Origin: a virus
Length of the DNA: 25,811 nucleotides
Strand: one strand, 5' to 3'
IMG/VR virus record: IMGVR_UViG_3300025467_000067
Coordinates: 1-25,811 of that record
Both the position numbers and the translations under genes were made by a program. Numbering within the stretch: the first letter of the stretch is position 1; each line of letters begins with the position of its first letter. Under the pieces are notes generated by a model. That model ran no database searches and had not been told where the DNA came from. It was given only the letters and a program-made list of their open reading frames with translations. Below are positions 1 through 9,030 of this stretch, piece after piece.

Positions 1-421
1 GTCAGCTATTCAAGCGGCTGACGTTCCAACATTGAACCAAAATACTACTGGAACTGCTGCAAACATCACAGCAACGTCAAATTCCACATTGACAACTTTG
101 AGTGCTTTAAGTCTCCCAGGCTCTCAAATTAGCGGCAACATATCTGGCAATGCTGCCAACGTAACAGGCACAGTAGCTATCGCTAACGGCGGCACAGGTC
201 AAACAACCGCATCTGCTGCATTTAATGCGCTATCGCCTATCACTACTACTGGTGATTTAATTATCGGTAACGGTACAAATAGCGCTACACGGTTGGGTAT
301 TGGCACTAGCGGATATGTATTAACTAGCAACGGCACAACAGCAACGTGGTCAGCAGGAGCATCTACAGGAAATCCTGTCGGGTCTACTTTATACACAAAC
401 AATAATCTTGGAGGATTTTAA
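1..421 (+). CDS. Tail fibre-like protein, C-terminal part (5' truncated)
   Basis: The reading frame is open from base 2, so the gene begins upstream of the window; about 139 residues are visible up to the TAA at 419-421. The visible part is rich in Thr, Ser, Gly, Asn and Ala and carries the motifs NQNTTGTAAN, GGTGQTTASAAFNAL and TTTGDLIIGNGT, followed by LGIGTSGYVLTSNGTTATWS. Such repeats are common in the distal shafts of phage tail fibres and related virion proteins, where they form trimeric beta structures. The next gene starts on the base after the stop. Role in host attachment is inferred from the repeat type and the virion-gene neighbourhood; the N-terminal attachment domain is not visible. 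Confidence 0.75.
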   Translation, partial: SAIQAADVPTLNQNTTGTAANITATSNSTLTTLSALSLPGSQISGNISGNAANVTGTVAIANGGTGQTTASAAFNALSPITTTGDLIIGNGTNSATRLGIGTSGYVLTSNGTTATWSAGASTGNPVGSTLYTNNNLGGF

Positions 422-823
422 ATGGCCGCTAATACTAGCCCAATTTTTCCGGTAACTCCTATCGTTGGTATTGCCACACTAACAAGCGCAACTGCAGTTA
501 CAAGTTATGCCAATATTACTGGTACAACAGGTTTAACACAGCTTACTGCAACCAGTACTAATGGTACACGGATTGATACAATTAGTGTTTTAGGTAAAGG
601 TTCTACTGTTGCTTCAAAAATAACTTTATGGTTATATAATGGGACTACATCCTATGTAATTGACGAAATTTTAATTACTGCGGTGACTTTTTCTAATACG
701 GTTTATGAGTTTTCAGCGCAAAAATCTTATACAACTTTAGTAATCCCGCCTACTTATCAATTGTTTATTTCTCAAACAGTTTCAACTGATGTAAACGTGT
801 TGGCATATGGTGGACAATATTAA
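422..823 (+). CDS. Hypothetical phage structural protein (133 aa)
   Basis: The ATG directly follows the stop of the fibre gene, which points to co-translation. The 133-residue product is rich in Thr, Ser, Val and Ile, with no signal peptide or membrane segment, and alternates polar and beta-branched residues (for example SKITLWLYNGTTSYVIDEI), as expected of an all-beta virion protein. I do not recognise a named family. Its place between a fibre end and a glycine-rich tip-like protein suggests a minor fibre or capsid-decoration component; this is inferred from position only. Confidence 0.7.
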   Translation: MAANTSPIFPVTPIVGIATLTSATAVTSYANITGTTGLTQLTATSTNGTRIDTISVLGKGSTVASKITLWLYNGTTSYVIDEILITAVTFSNTVYEFSAQKSYTTLVIPPTYQLFISQTVSTDVNVLAYGGQY

Positions 824-825
824 AT

Positions 826-1779
826 ATGTTTCCAATTAGCTTTACTCCCCCTCCTTCATCTGCAAAGGTGACGGTATTTACACAATCTGGATACTTTCAG
901 ATTCCAATTGGCGCAAATTATTTAATGTTTGACGTTATTGGCGCTGGTGGTAACGGTGGTTCAGGGGGAATTACTGCAGCGGGTTGCGGTGGCGGAGGCG
1001 GGGCAAGAAACGTTCGTGTCGTTCCAGTAAGCGCAACTAATGATTTGTATACTGGTTTAAATGCAATTACTATTGGCAGTTCCTTATATGTAACTGTTGG
1101 CGCTGCACCTGGCGGTTCTTCTTCTGTAGCCATTATAAAAAATAATGAATATCTTATTACTGCTTACGGCGGCGGTGGCGGCGATCAAGTAAATAATACG
1201 TTAAGTGCTGGCGGCGGTGCTGGTGGTGGTTCTGCATCTAGTGGAGCTGGTTCAAATACTACAGTTCCTATATCCGGTGGAAATCCTATTTATGTTGGTG
1301 CTGTAGGTCAAACTACATCTGGAAATTCCCTTGGAACTTCTGGTGCTGGCGTTGGAGCTGTAGGCGTTCCAGGGTCAAATGCTGAATGGGGCGGCGCTAG
1401 TGGCGGTGGTGTGGCTACTTCTGGTGCTGGTAAATATGGCGGTGGTTCTATGTTTGGCAGTGGCGGTGGCGGCTCTGGTGGTAATGTTGCTGGTGGTACT
1501 GGTGGCGCTGGTGGCACTGGTGGAATACAAAACTATGCGGGAACTGGCGGCGGCACTGGGGGAACTTCCGGAAATAACGGCGGCAATGGTCAAAATGGCT
1601 CAATCTTTGGCGCTGGTTCTGGTGGCGGCGGTGGTTATGGCAATGCTTCTGGTACTGGAACTAATGGCGGTAATGGCGGCATACCTGGCGGCGGCGGCGG
1701 CGGCGGTGGTTATGGATCATCTGCTGGTGGAACAGGCGGTGTTGGTGGGCGTGGCGAAGTAAGAATTTGGTGGTGGTAA
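826..1779 (+). CDS. Glycine-rich fibre-tip/adhesin-like protein
   Basis: This 317-residue protein has a short beta-type head (VTVFTQSGYFQIPIGANYLM) followed by FDVIGAGGNGGSGG and then by very long Gly-rich tracts up to the C-terminal RGEVRIWWW. The pattern of a beta-sandwich entry, Gly-rich loops and a closing strand ending in aromatic residues resembles Gly-rich domains of phage tip adhesins and receptor-binding proteins, whose polyglycine-II helices expose variable loops. Two bases separate it from the preceding gene, and its stop overlaps the next start by one base (TAATG). The coding DNA is dominated by GGC and GGT codons, including a run of six GGC at 1687-1704. The adhesin role is inferred; the Gly-rich domain is seen directly. 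Confidence 0.75.
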   Translation: MFPISFTPPPSSAKVTVFTQSGYFQIPIGANYLMFDVIGAGGNGGSGGITAAGCGGGGGARNVRVVPVSATNDLYTGLNAITIGSSLYVTVGAAPGGSSSVAIIKNNEYLITAYGGGGGDQVNNTLSAGGGAGGGSASSGAGSNTTVPISGGNPIYVGAVGQTTSGNSLGTSGAGVGAVGVPGSNAEWGGASGGGVATSGAGKYGGGSMFGSGGGGSGGNVAGGTGGAGGTGGIQNYAGTGGGTGGTSGNNGGNGQNGSIFGAGSGGGGGYGNASGTGTNGGNGGIPGGGGGGGGYGSSAGGTGGVGGRGEVRIWWW

Positions 1780-2108
1780 TGAAATACGCAGTCATTGAAA
1801 ACGGTAAAGTTGTCAACATTGTTTTATCCGATTCACAAGATTTTGAGAATTGGGTTCTTGCTGATGAGACTACCAGAATAAACGGCACTTGGGATGGACA
1901 ATCATTTGGGCCATTTGTTCCCGATGTTAGTGAAGTTGCTGAAAAAGTTAGATTCACTAGGGATAATTTACTAAAAAATTCTGATTGGACACAGATTGCC
2001 GATGCACCAGTAGATAAAGCGGCATGGGCAACATACCGTCAAGCCTTGCGTGATTTGCCTAAAGAAGCTGGCTTTCCTTGGACAATCACATGGCCTACTG
2101 AGCCATAA
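1779..2108 (+). CDS. Tail fibre assembly chaperone-like protein
   Basis: The chosen ATG overlaps the previous stop in TAATG; an upstream GTG/TTG start would add only a few Val residues read from the Gly-rich gene. The 109-residue product starts MKYAVIENGKVVNIVLSD, a common opening of phage proteins next to fibres, and ends with the block RDNLLKNSDWTQIADAPVDK then WATYRQALRDLP. That Asp-Trp-Thr-Gln and Tyr-Arg-Gln-Ala-Leu-Arg-Asp signature is typical of phage tail-assembly-chaperone-type domains near fibre genes. It may help fold or attach the Gly-rich protein or the fibre encoded just upstream. The family is recognised from the motif; the partner is inferred. Confidence 0.72.
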   Translation: MKYAVIENGKVVNIVLSDSQDFENWVLADETTRINGTWDGQSFGPFVPDVSEVAEKVRFTRDNLLKNSDWTQIADAPVDKAAWATYRQALRDLPKEAGFPWTITWPTEP

Positions 2109-2113
2109 GAATC

Positions 2114-2437
2114 ATGATAATTACTTGGAAAATTTTAGAGCTTTTTGTCGAAAAAGACGTTATTACTCACGCCAAATACCATGTGAGGGCTACTGAGGAT
2201 GATGTTGTTATAGAGACAGAAGGCAACTGGCAATTTGACAAGTTTAACGTGCAAACGCCTTATGCTGAAGTTACTGAGGATTTAGTGATTCAATGGATAA
2301 AAGATGGTGCTACTAAGTTTGGAAAAAATGTAATAGAATCACGGTTAGAGGAACAATTGGCGCTTCTAGAAAAGTCGAAATCTGTTGTGCCTCCGTGGAA
2401 GCCCCCCGTGTTTACCCTGGAGCTTAAACAATGGTAA
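2114..2437 (+). CDS. Small conserved phage protein of unknown function
   Basis: The 107-residue protein begins [20 protein letters not shown] and has alternating beta-strand-like segments and charged loops ([12 protein letters not shown]), ending in VPPWKPPVF. It has no membrane segment. The opening 'I-T-W-x-I' followed by 'V-x-x-A-x-Y/W-x-V' is a recurrent small phage protein type often found beside fibre genes, but no function is known to me. The stop overlaps the next gene's start in TAATG at 2435-2439, so translation is probably coupled to the gp4-like gene. Confidence 0.65.
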   Translation: MIITWKILELFVEKDVITHAKYHVRATEDDVVIETEGNWQFDKFNVQTPYAEVTEDLVIQWIKDGATKFGKNVIESRLEEQLALLEKSKSVVPPWKPPVFTLELKQW

Positions 2438-3858
2438 TGCCAATTGACATCATTTCTAGATCGCTGAAAGACATTGGCGCTTTGGAAGCTGGTGAAACGC
2501 CTACACCAGAAGCGGCGCAAGATGCGTTTGACCTTCTCAATGACATGATCGATCAATGGTCGAATGAGTCAATGATGGTGTATTACAAGAATGAAATCAT
2601 CTTCCCGATTGTTCCAGGGCAGACACAATACACAATTGGCCCAACTGGTGAAATTGGCGCTGGTTTCACGGGCTACATAAGCGGCAACACATTGACTGTT
2701 GCTAATACCAACGTCAACAACTTTGCTGGTACAGGCTCAATCAATAGCTCAACGCTGACCATTACGTCTGTGTCAAGCGGTGCTTTGCAGGTTGGCAGCA
2801 TCATTACTGGCGCTTCAATTCCTAGCGGCACATCTATTTTGTCGTTCGGTACAGGTAACGGCGGTGTAGGCACTTACACGATTTCTCAGTCGCTGTTTAT
2901 CAACAACGAATCAATCACAGCTAACGCACCGATCATTACTTCTGGTGCTATTTCTAATGGGCAGTATCTGACCACGACATACGGCGTGAACATGAACCTG
3001 TCTCAAGGAACGCAGATTGTGGCCTTTAATACAGGCGCTGGCGGAAACATTAACGAAGCTGGGACGTACACCCTTAACAACTATGTTACAACGCCTAATC
3101 CTGCGTTTACTGGGTCTATTAGCGGCACTACCCTTACTGTTAGTGCTGTCTCTGCTGGTTATTTGGGTGTCGGTTGTGTGGTTAGCGGAACAGGTGTTAC
3201 TTCTGGCACGAAAATTACTGCGGTTTTAACTGGTTCTGGCGGTGTTGGTATTTATACGGTATCGGCATCACAAACGGTTAGCAGCACATCAATGACGGGG
3301 ACTGTTACGCCTTTCCCGATTACTGCTTACTATCAGCGGCCTTTGAGCATTTCTAGCTGCTTTGTGCGTATCAATACAAACAGCAACGGCATCCCTGTTC
3401 AAAACGGCGGCTTGGACTATCCAGTAGCTGTGTTGTCGCTGGAAGAATACGAAATGATCGGTCTGAAAACGCTAAATGGCCCTTGGCCCAAGGCGCTTTA
3501 CTATCAGCCAACAGAGCTATTGGGTAACATTTTTGTGTGGCCTAACCCTTCTCAGGGTGAAATGCACTTGTTTACCGACAACATTTTTAGCCGTTACTCA
3601 AGCGTTAACGACACCATTCAGCTACCGCAAGGCTACACAAACGCTTTGCGCTGGAACTTGGCTTATTTCTTAATGCCTATGTACGGCAAAGCCTCGCCTG
3701 TGCAGATTTCGATGATTCAGAAAAACGCACAAGAAGCTAAAGCGACTGTTAAGCGCACCAACATGAAACCGCCTCAAGTTGCTCGATATGCTGATGCTTT
3801 GCTGGTTGGCCGCCAAAAGGATGCTGGCTGGATTCTGTCTGGAGGGTTCTTTAGATGA
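2437..3858 (+). CDS. P22 gp4-like head-to-tail factor with inserted beta repeats
   Basis: The N-terminus ([20 protein letters not shown], then a [16 protein letters not shown] helix) is characteristic of the P22 gp4-type packaged-DNA stabilisation/tail accessory family, which binds under the portal ring after packaging. The family is usually around 160-200 residues; this product is 473 residues because about 215 residues of beta-type repeats (2665-3300) are inserted after the VPGQTQYTI segment. The family sequence resumes at [20 protein letters not shown] and continues to the C-terminus. The start at 2437 gives TAATG coupling; an in-frame ATG at 2431 would add two residues. The stop overlaps the next start (ATGA). 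The assignment is firm from the N-terminus and gene order. Confidence 0.85.
   Translation: MPIDIISRSLKDIGALEAGETPTPEAAQDAFDLLNDMIDQWSNESMMVYYKNEIIFPIVPGQTQYTIGPTGEIGAGFTGYISGNTLTVANTNVNNFAGTGSINSSTLTITSVSSGALQVGSIITGASIPSGTSILSFGTGNGGVGTYTISQSLFINNESITANAPIITSGAISNGQYLTTTYGVNMNLSQGTQIVAFNTGAGGNINEAGTYTLNNYVTTPNPAFTGSISGTTLTVSAVSAGYLGVGCVVSGTGVTSGTKITAVLTGSGGVGIYTVSASQTVSSTSMTGTVTPFPITAYYQRPLSISSCFVRINTNSNGIPVQNGGLDYPVAVLSLEEYEMIGLKTLNGPWPKALYYQPTELLGNIFVWPNPSQGEMHLFTDNIFSRYSSVNDTIQLPQGYTNALRWNLAYFLMPMYGKASPVQISMIQKNAQEAKATVKRTNMKPPQVARYADALLVGRQKDAGWILSGGFFR
2665..3300 (+). repeat. Inserted beta-repeat block in the gp4-like protein
   Basis: In-frame repeats of a beta-type module with the consensus opening [12 protein letters not shown], a middle G-x-x-x-V-G-x-x-I-x-G-x-x-x-x-x-G-T and an ending G-T-G[10 protein letters not shown]. 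The clearest copies are at about 2731-2919 and 3106-3300; more divergent copies occupy 2665-2730 and 2920-3105. The same module recurs in the gp10-like gene. DNA copies are diverged, so this is an old protein-level repeat and not a recent DNA duplication. Confidence 0.8.
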
Positions 3859-6143
3859 GTGACTTTGGCTTTGTTGGGCCAAGTTACGAAGCCCCATCTA
3901 TTTATCAAGAGTCGCAAGAATGTATCAACTGGCGACCTGAGATTGACCCGCTTAAACAGGCGGGAAACCGTGGGGTTGTTGCTCTTTATCCGACACCAGG
4001 ATTAACAACATTAGCAAATCTTAACGCTGCTGCTGTTCGTGGGATGCACACTATTTCTGGTGGGCAGCAACTGATTGTTGTTTGCGGCGCTTATGTTTAT
4101 TCGCTAACAGCCAATTTAGTGCCTTCTGTTATTGGCATTTTGAGCACTTCAACAGGTCAAGTTCAGATCAGCGATAACGGCGTTAACGTTTACATTGTTG
4201 ATGGTGCTAATCGTTATGTTTGGTACATTTCTAGCCCTTCTGGTGCTATCTTTACAGGCTCAATTAGCGGTACAACTTTAACCGTTACAAGTGTTAATAC
4301 TGGAACAATTGCAATCAATCAAGCCTTAACAGGAATTGGGATTGCGTCTGAAACAGTCATTACTGCATTAGGCACAGGAACTGGTGGAACTGGTACATAC
4401 ACCATAAACACCTCTCAAACTGTTGCAGCGGAATTGATGACTTCTTCAACGGTTGGCGCTGTTATTACAGGGGCAATCTTTGGAACGACACTTTTTGTTC
4501 AATCGGTAACAAGTGGAACAATACACCTTGGTCAAACGATTCAAGGAACTGGCGTTACTGCAAATACGATTGTTACTGCATTTGGTAGCGGGTCTGGCGG
4601 TGTTGGCACTTACACCGTAAGCACATCACAAAATGCACCTGCCTTTAGCGTGTCTTTTATTGGGCAAATTTCTGGAACTTTGCTAACGCCAACTGTAATT
4701 AACAGCGGCACTCTTGCAGTAAACCAATACGTTTATGGCGCTGGTGTAACTCCTGGAACACAAATTACTTCAGCTAACACAGCTTTGATGGCAAGTTGCA
4801 GTATTAGCGCAGGTGTTTTAACTGTTGGCACTTTGAATTTTGGTTCAATTTCTGTTGGACAGGCTTTGTTTAACAGTAGTGACCCAAATTTTCCTTCTGG
4901 TATGATTATTACCGCTAACATTAGCGGAAGTGGCAGCGGCAGCACTTGGCGAATAAACAATACGACTTATTCAACTGCTGGAATAACAATAAATGCCGCA
5001 AGTTATGGTTTAAATAATTCCATGACAGTATCGTCTGAGCAGATGTATTCTTCTACATCGGCTGGTATCACAGACTATGCTTTAAATTTCAGCATATTGC
5101 CTAGCACAGATGGTGCTTTTACTGGCGGTTCTTCTGTGGATATTGTTGATAACTATTTTGTTTACAACAATCCTGGAACACAGCAATGGGGCGCATCTGA
5201 TCTGTTGTCGCCTATTTCTAGCTCAACTTCTTACGCTTTTAAAGACGCTGCACCAGATAAGCTAGTTGCTTTGATTGCTGACCATCGCGAAGTTTATTTG
5301 ATGGGTGAAGTGTCCTCGGAAGTGTGGACAGACGTAGGTGCTATTCCTTTTCCTTTCCAGCGTATTCCAGGCACTTCTACTCAACACGGTATTGCAGCGC
5401 CTCAGTCGTTATATCGTTTAGGAAATTCGTTTGCTTATGTGTCTCGCAACAACCGTGGGCAAGCACAGATCATGCAAATGAATGGGTATATCCCAACTCG
5501 CATATCTACTCATGCTGTTGAGAATACGCTTATCAATCAAACAATTACTGATGCGATTGCGTTTACTTACCAGCTAGAGGGCCACGAAGTTTATGTCGTG
5601 ACTTTCCCTAGCATTGGCGACTATGGTTTGACATGGGCCTATGATTCAACAACTCAAATGTGGCACAAATGGCTATATTGGGATGGCAACGAATACACAC
5701 GGCATCGTGCAAATTGCTCTGCACTTTTTCAGGGCATGGTGCTTGTTGGCGACTATTCCAACGGTAAGATTTACGAACTGGATTCGACAAATTTCACAGA
5801 TGACGGTCAAACTATACGCAGATTGCGTAGAACTCCGCATTTGACAACTGATTTGCAACGTCAATACTTTGATGAATTGCAGATTCAGTTTCAACCTGGA
5901 ACGGGCTTGCCAACAGGTCAAGGTAACGACCCTCAAGCGATGTTACGTTGGTCTAATGATGGCGGCTCTACATGGTCAAGGGAGTATTGGGTAACGATTG
6001 GTAAAATTGGTCGTTACAAAAATCGTGCTATTTGGCGGCGTTTGGGATGGTCACGGGATAGGGTCTTTGAAGTTGCGTTTACTGACCCTGTTAACAGCGT
6101 GGTTGTATCTGCTAACTTAAAAGCATCGGTAGGGGAAAACTAA
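3855..6143 (+). CDS. P22 gp10-like tail accessory factor with inserted beta repeats
   Basis: The N-terminus ([20 protein letters not shown], then [21 protein letters not shown] and [10 protein letters not shown]) is the signature of P22 gp10-type packaged-DNA stabilisation proteins, which form the tail hub below gp4. P22 gp10 is about 470 residues; this one is 762, the extra length coming from about 260 residues of repeats at roughly residues 133-388. The hub sequence resumes near [20 protein letters not shown] and contains [19 protein letters not shown] and [20 protein letters not shown], both typical of the family. Overlaps with neighbours are 4 bases upstream (ATGA) and 1 base downstream (TAATG). 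It is expected to act with the gp4-like protein to close the portal after DNA packaging. Confidence 0.87.
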   Translation: MSDFGFVGPSYEAPSIYQESQECINWRPEIDPLKQAGNRGVVALYPTPGLTTLANLNAAAVRGMHTISGGQQLIVVCGAYVYSLTANLVPSVIGILSTSTGQVQISDNGVNVYIVDGANRYVWYISSPSGAIFTGSISGTTLTVTSVNTGTIAINQALTGIGIASETVITALGTGTGGTGTYTINTSQTVAAELMTSSTVGAVITGAIFGTTLFVQSVTSGTIHLGQTIQGTGVTANTIVTAFGSGSGGVGTYTVSTSQNAPAFSVSFIGQISGTLLTPTVINSGTLAVNQYVYGAGVTPGTQITSANTALMASCSISAGVLTVGTLNFGSISVGQALFNSSDPNFPSGMIITANISGSGSGSTWRINNTTYSTAGITINAASYGLNNSMTVSSEQMYSSTSAGITDYALNFSILPSTDGAFTGGSSVDIVDNYFVYNNPGTQQWGASDLLSPISSSTSYAFKDAAPDKLVALIADHREVYLMGEVSSEVWTDVGAIPFPFQRIPGTSTQHGIAAPQSLYRLGNSFAYVSRNNRGQAQIMQMNGYIPTRISTHAVENTLINQTITDAIAFTYQLEGHEVYVVTFPSIGDYGLTWAYDSTTQMWHKWLYWDGNEYTRHRANCSALFQGMVLVGDYSNGKIYELDSTNFTDDGQTIRRLRRTPHLTTDLQRQYFDELQIQFQPGTGLPTGQGNDPQAMLRWSNDGGSTWSREYWVTIGKIGRYKNRAIWRRLGWSRDRVFEVAFTDPVNSVVVSANLKASVGEN
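4251..5018 (+). repeat. Inserted beta-repeat block in the gp10-like protein
   Basis: Four successive in-frame copies of the module also found in the gp4-like gene. They lie at about 4251-4445 ([18 protein letters not shown] opening), 4464-4655 ([18 protein letters not shown]), 4656-4790 ([18 protein letters not shown]) and 4791-5018 ([18 protein letters not shown]). The first two also share the closing G-T-G-G-x-G-T-Y-T-x-x-T-S-Q. The third is shortened and the fourth is divergent. Confidence 0.8.
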
Positions 6144-6379
6144 TGGCTAACGGCTTATATTCTTCTCAGCAGCAGAATCCTTACCCACAGTCGGTTTTTT
6201 TGGATGGAACTACGCAAAGACCGACAAGAAGTTGGCAACAATTCTTCCTTAATTTGTTAAACTTCAGTAGTGCATCATCGGCAACTGCTGGCTCTGCAAC
6301 CTTACCTAGTGCACCTGCTGGCTTTATGAATGTAACGGTAAACGGTCAGTCTTACAAAGTACCATATTACAACCCATGA
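6143..6379 (+). CDS. Small phage protein between gp10-like and GNAT-like genes
   Basis: The 78-residue product opens [16 protein letters not shown], has an aromatic/hydrophobic middle (SWQQFFLNLLNF) and ends in NVTVNGQSYKVPYYNP, a beta-hairpin-like tail. It has no membrane segment. It is coupled to both neighbours: TAATG upstream and a 4-base ATGA overlap downstream. In P22 this slot (after gp10) holds the tail needle, but the product is far too short and lacks the long coiled coil, so I do not call it a needle. A small virion or assembly component is the likely role, from position only. Confidence 0.65.
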   Translation: MANGLYSSQQQNPYPQSVFLDGTTQRPTRSWQQFFLNLLNFSSASSATAGSATLPSAPAGFMNVTVNGQSYKVPYYNP

Positions 6380-6828
6380 TAACTTTTCAAAAAGAGTCGA
6401 TGTTTCCTTTTGTTTACGAAGCATTGGCCCTTTTTAAAGAGCATTACGATGAAATTGCAGAACGAACTGATGTTATAGAGCTTGACCCAGATTTAGACCG
6501 TTATAAAACGCTTGAAAACGCCAAGATTTTGGAAGTTCATACAGCGAGGGATGATGGAAAACTGGTTGGTTATAGTGTTTGGATGGTGGTAAACCACTTG
6601 CACTATAAAAAAAGCGTCACGGCTAGCTCAGACATTCTCTATATTCACCCTGATTACAGAAAGGGTTTGCTTGGATATAGGTTTTTAAAGTGGACGACTG
6701 AAGAAATTAAAAAACGGTCACCACAAAGAATCTTGTTCCACATGAAGCCTTTTCTTGATTACGGGCATTTGGTTGAGAGATTGGGTGGTCATTATTTTGA
6801 AAAGACTTATTCAATAGTTTTGGGGTAA
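6376..6828 (+). CDS. GNAT-fold acetyltransferase-like protein in the ejection locus
   Basis: The 150-residue product has the GNAT layout. After an N-terminal helical part comes a strand pair (ILEVHTARDDGKLVGYSVWM), then ILYIHPDYRKGLLGYRFLKW, which matches the strand-4 and acetyl-CoA pyrophosphate-loop region (usual form V-x-P-x-x-R-G-x-G-x-G/A), here R-K-G-L-L-G-Y-R. The C-terminal half ends with LVERLGGHYFEKTYSIVLG, a typical GNAT ending. It lies between the tail hub and the ejection proteins, roughly where P22 has gp14. T7 gp13, a small internal virion protein, has also been likened to GNATs. It may therefore be a structural or assembly protein that reuses the fold; enzymatic activity cannot be judged here. 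Confidence 0.75.
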   Translation: MITFQKESMFPFVYEALALFKEHYDEIAERTDVIELDPDLDRYKTLENAKILEVHTARDDGKLVGYSVWMVVNHLHYKKSVTASSDILYIHPDYRKGLLGYRFLKWTTEEIKKRSPQRILFHMKPFLDYGHLVERLGGHYFEKTYSIVLG

Positions 6829-6831
6829 CTT

Positions 6832-9021
6832 ATGGGCATTTCTGCTGTTATTGACGCTGTTGTTAGCGGTATTGGTGAATCCGCTGTCGCTGACGTGGCT
6901 GGTGGCGCTTTAGCTGACGTTGCTGGTGGAACGTTAGCTGATTCTGCGGCTGCTGGTTTTTTAGGTTCTGATGCCGCTTCTGCTGCTGCCGCTGATGCTT
7001 TAGCTTCTGGAGCTACTGACGCAGGGTTGGTTTCTGCTGGAGACTATGCGGCTGGTCAAGCTGCTACTGACGCTGCTCTTGCTAATGCAGGATTTGATAC
7101 AAGTGCCGCTGCCGCAACTGCTGCCCCTGCTGCATCATCTTTTGGCGATATTGCTTCTGCCAATATACCTAGTCAAGCAAGTGTTGTTCAAAATTATGGT
7201 GTTGGTTCGTTTGTTGATCCTAGCACAGGAACTATTTACGCTTCCAATGGCGCTGTTTATGCTTCTGATGGAAGTTTAATCACATCTGCTCCTACAAGTT
7301 TGTCTGATATTGCCGCCGCTACTCCGGCTGATACAACAGCGGCAACACAAGGGACTTCATTAAATAGTATTGCTCAAGCTACGCCAGTAACAGATCAATC
7401 TATTGTCCAAGGTACTAATTTAAGTGATTTGGCTCAAACTGCCCAGACTGCTTCTACTGCATCACCTACGGCTGGTTTAACTGCATTGCCTGATGGAACA
7501 TTTACTGATTCACTTGGCAATATATATGATGTAAATGGCGCACAAATTAGTTCTGCTGCCAACAATGCAGCCATAGCACCAATATCTGCCGCTGATTACG
7601 CTGCTGGACAAGCGGCAACAGATGCTGCTTTAGCTAACGCTGGAATTGACACAAGTGCTATTGGTGCTACTGGTGCTGGCACTACAACTTTAACTGATCT
7701 TGCTTCACTTAATGCCACAGCACCTATAACAGAAGGTCAATATGCTGCTGGTCAAGCCGCAACCAATGCAGCTTTGGCAAATGCTGGAATTGATACAACT
7801 ACTGGACTAACTGGTCTTGAAGCTACTGGTGCTGCGGCGGCTAATCCAGCACAAGGAATTGTTGCTCCTTCTAATTTTGGGACAGCGGCTTATGCTGACC
7901 AAGCTGGTACAAGTTTGGCTGACATGGGTGGTGCTCAAGGACTTAGTTCGGCAGCAACTTCTCCAGGTCTTGCTGGTATGGGCGGCGCTCAAGGTATTAC
8001 AGCGGCAACTGGCGCTGATTTAGGTGCTGCTAATTCATTTATCAATAACGCTGGATTAACTGCTGCCGGATTGGGCGCTGCTGGTGCTGCCGGATTGGGC
8101 GCTGCTGGTTTAGGCACAGTAGGCGCTACTGGTGTAGCATCTTCTGGTTTAGCTACTTTGGGCGGTACAGGTAGTTTAGTAAATGCCGGAACTGCTGGTA
8201 CTGTTGGTGCGGCAGGGGCTGGTTTGGGTGCTGGCGGTGTTCAAAGCGCACTTTCTGGTGCTGCTGCTGGTGGCGCTGCTGCTGGTGGTGGCTTGTTATC
8301 TGGTCTAAGTTCTGCTCTTGGTGGTACTGGCGGCGGTGTCCTTGGAACGGGTTTGACAGCAGGGCAAGTAGCTGCTTTGGGTAGCGGGGCTGCTGGCCTT
8401 GCTTCTGGCGTTATTAACAACCAAGCAATTAGTTCAGCTCAAGCTCAACAACAAGCCGCTGCTAATCAAGCACAAGGCGTTTTGAGTGGAATATATACAG
8501 GTCTGCAAGGTCAGTTAGCGCCTTATCAGCAAGCAGGTCAAGCTGGTTTGACGGGATTGCAAAACAATCTAAATTACTTCCAAAATCAGTTTAACAATCA
8601 AGACCTTAATGCTCAGTTAGCGCCTAACTATGACTTCATGTTGCAGCAAGGCCAAATGGCTAACCAACGTGCGGCTAATGTTGGCGGCGGTGCATTGTCT
8701 GGTAATACTTTGCAAGGTTTGCAACAATACACGCAAAACTATGCACAAAACGCTTACCAAAATGCGTTTAACAATTACCAGACACAGCGCAATAACATCT
8801 ATAACAGCTTGGCAGGTATTGCTGGTTTAGGTACTTCTGCCAACCAACAAGCGGTTACTGCTGGCTCACAATACGGCAATCAAGCAACCAACTTGGCTAC
8901 TGGTATTGCTGCTGCTAATGCTGGTGCTACGGTGGGTCAGGCGCAAAACACATCTAACACAATTAGCAACCTTGCTAATACCGCTACGCTGGCTACTTTG
9001 TTGGGTCAAACGGGTAAATAA
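6832..9021 (+). CDS. Ala/Gly-rich DNA ejection protein (P22 gp7 position)
   Basis: This 729-residue protein has two parts. Residues 1 to about 525 are extremely rich in Ala, Gly, Ser and Thr, with internal repeats of DYAAGQAATDAALANAG at residues 71, 255 and 303 and of GGAQG. From about residue 530 a Gln/Asn-rich helical region follows (SSAQAQQQAAANQAQG, then GLQGQLAPYQQAGQ and QQGQMANQRAANVGGGALSG). This C-terminal pattern is typical of podovirus DNA-transfer/ejection proteins. It is the first of three large consecutive proteins in the order of P22 gp7, gp20 and gp16, which leave the virion to form a conduit through the cell envelope. The function is inferred from composition and order. Confidence 0.75.
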   Translation: MGISAVIDAVVSGIGESAVADVAGGALADVAGGTLADSAAAGFLGSDAASAAAADALASGATDAGLVSAGDYAAGQAATDAALANAGFDTSAAAATAAPAASSFGDIASANIPSQASVVQNYGVGSFVDPSTGTIYASNGAVYASDGSLITSAPTSLSDIAAATPADTTAATQGTSLNSIAQATPVTDQSIVQGTNLSDLAQTAQTASTASPTAGLTALPDGTFTDSLGNIYDVNGAQISSAANNAAIAPISAADYAAGQAATDAALANAGIDTSAIGATGAGTTTLTDLASLNATAPITEGQYAAGQAATNAALANAGIDTTTGLTGLEATGAAAANPAQGIVAPSNFGTAAYADQAGTSLADMGGAQGLSSAATSPGLAGMGGAQGITAATGADLGAANSFINNAGLTAAGLGAAGAAGLGAAGLGTVGATGVASSGLATLGGTGSLVNAGTAGTVGAAGAGLGAGGVQSALSGAAAGGAAAGGGLLSGLSSALGGTGGGVLGTGLTAGQVAALGSGAAGLASGVINNQAISSAQAQQQAAANQAQGVLSGIYTGLQGQLAPYQQAGQAGLTGLQNNLNYFQNQFNNQDLNAQLAPNYDFMLQQGQMANQRAANVGGGALSGNTLQGLQQYTQNYAQNAYQNAFNNYQTQRNNIYNSLAGIAGLGTSANQQAVTAGSQYGNQATNLATGIAAANAGATVGQAQNTSNTISNLANTATLATLLGQTGK
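7042..7803 (+). repeat. Three dispersed 22-residue repeats in the ejection protein
   Basis: Near-identical protein repeats with core YAAGQAATDAALANAGIDT start at 7042, 7594 and 7738 (the third reads Q-Y and T-N in two places). Each is followed by a Thr/Ala/Gly stretch. The spacing is uneven (552 and 144 bases), so they are dispersed copies within the low-complexity half. Confidence 0.85.
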
Positions 9022-9030
9022 GGATTAAAG

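Noticed and set aside
1379-1762. Long plus-strand open frame within the glycine-rich gene, reading as a Val/Leu/Ala-rich membrane-like protein
   Set aside because: It is the out-of-frame reading of GGT/GGC/GCT-rich DNA, with no separate start signal; the Gly-rich frame is the coherent one.
6143-6379. Tail needle gene (P22 gp26 position)
   Set aside because: The product is 78 residues with no long trimeric coiled coil, unlike needle proteins.
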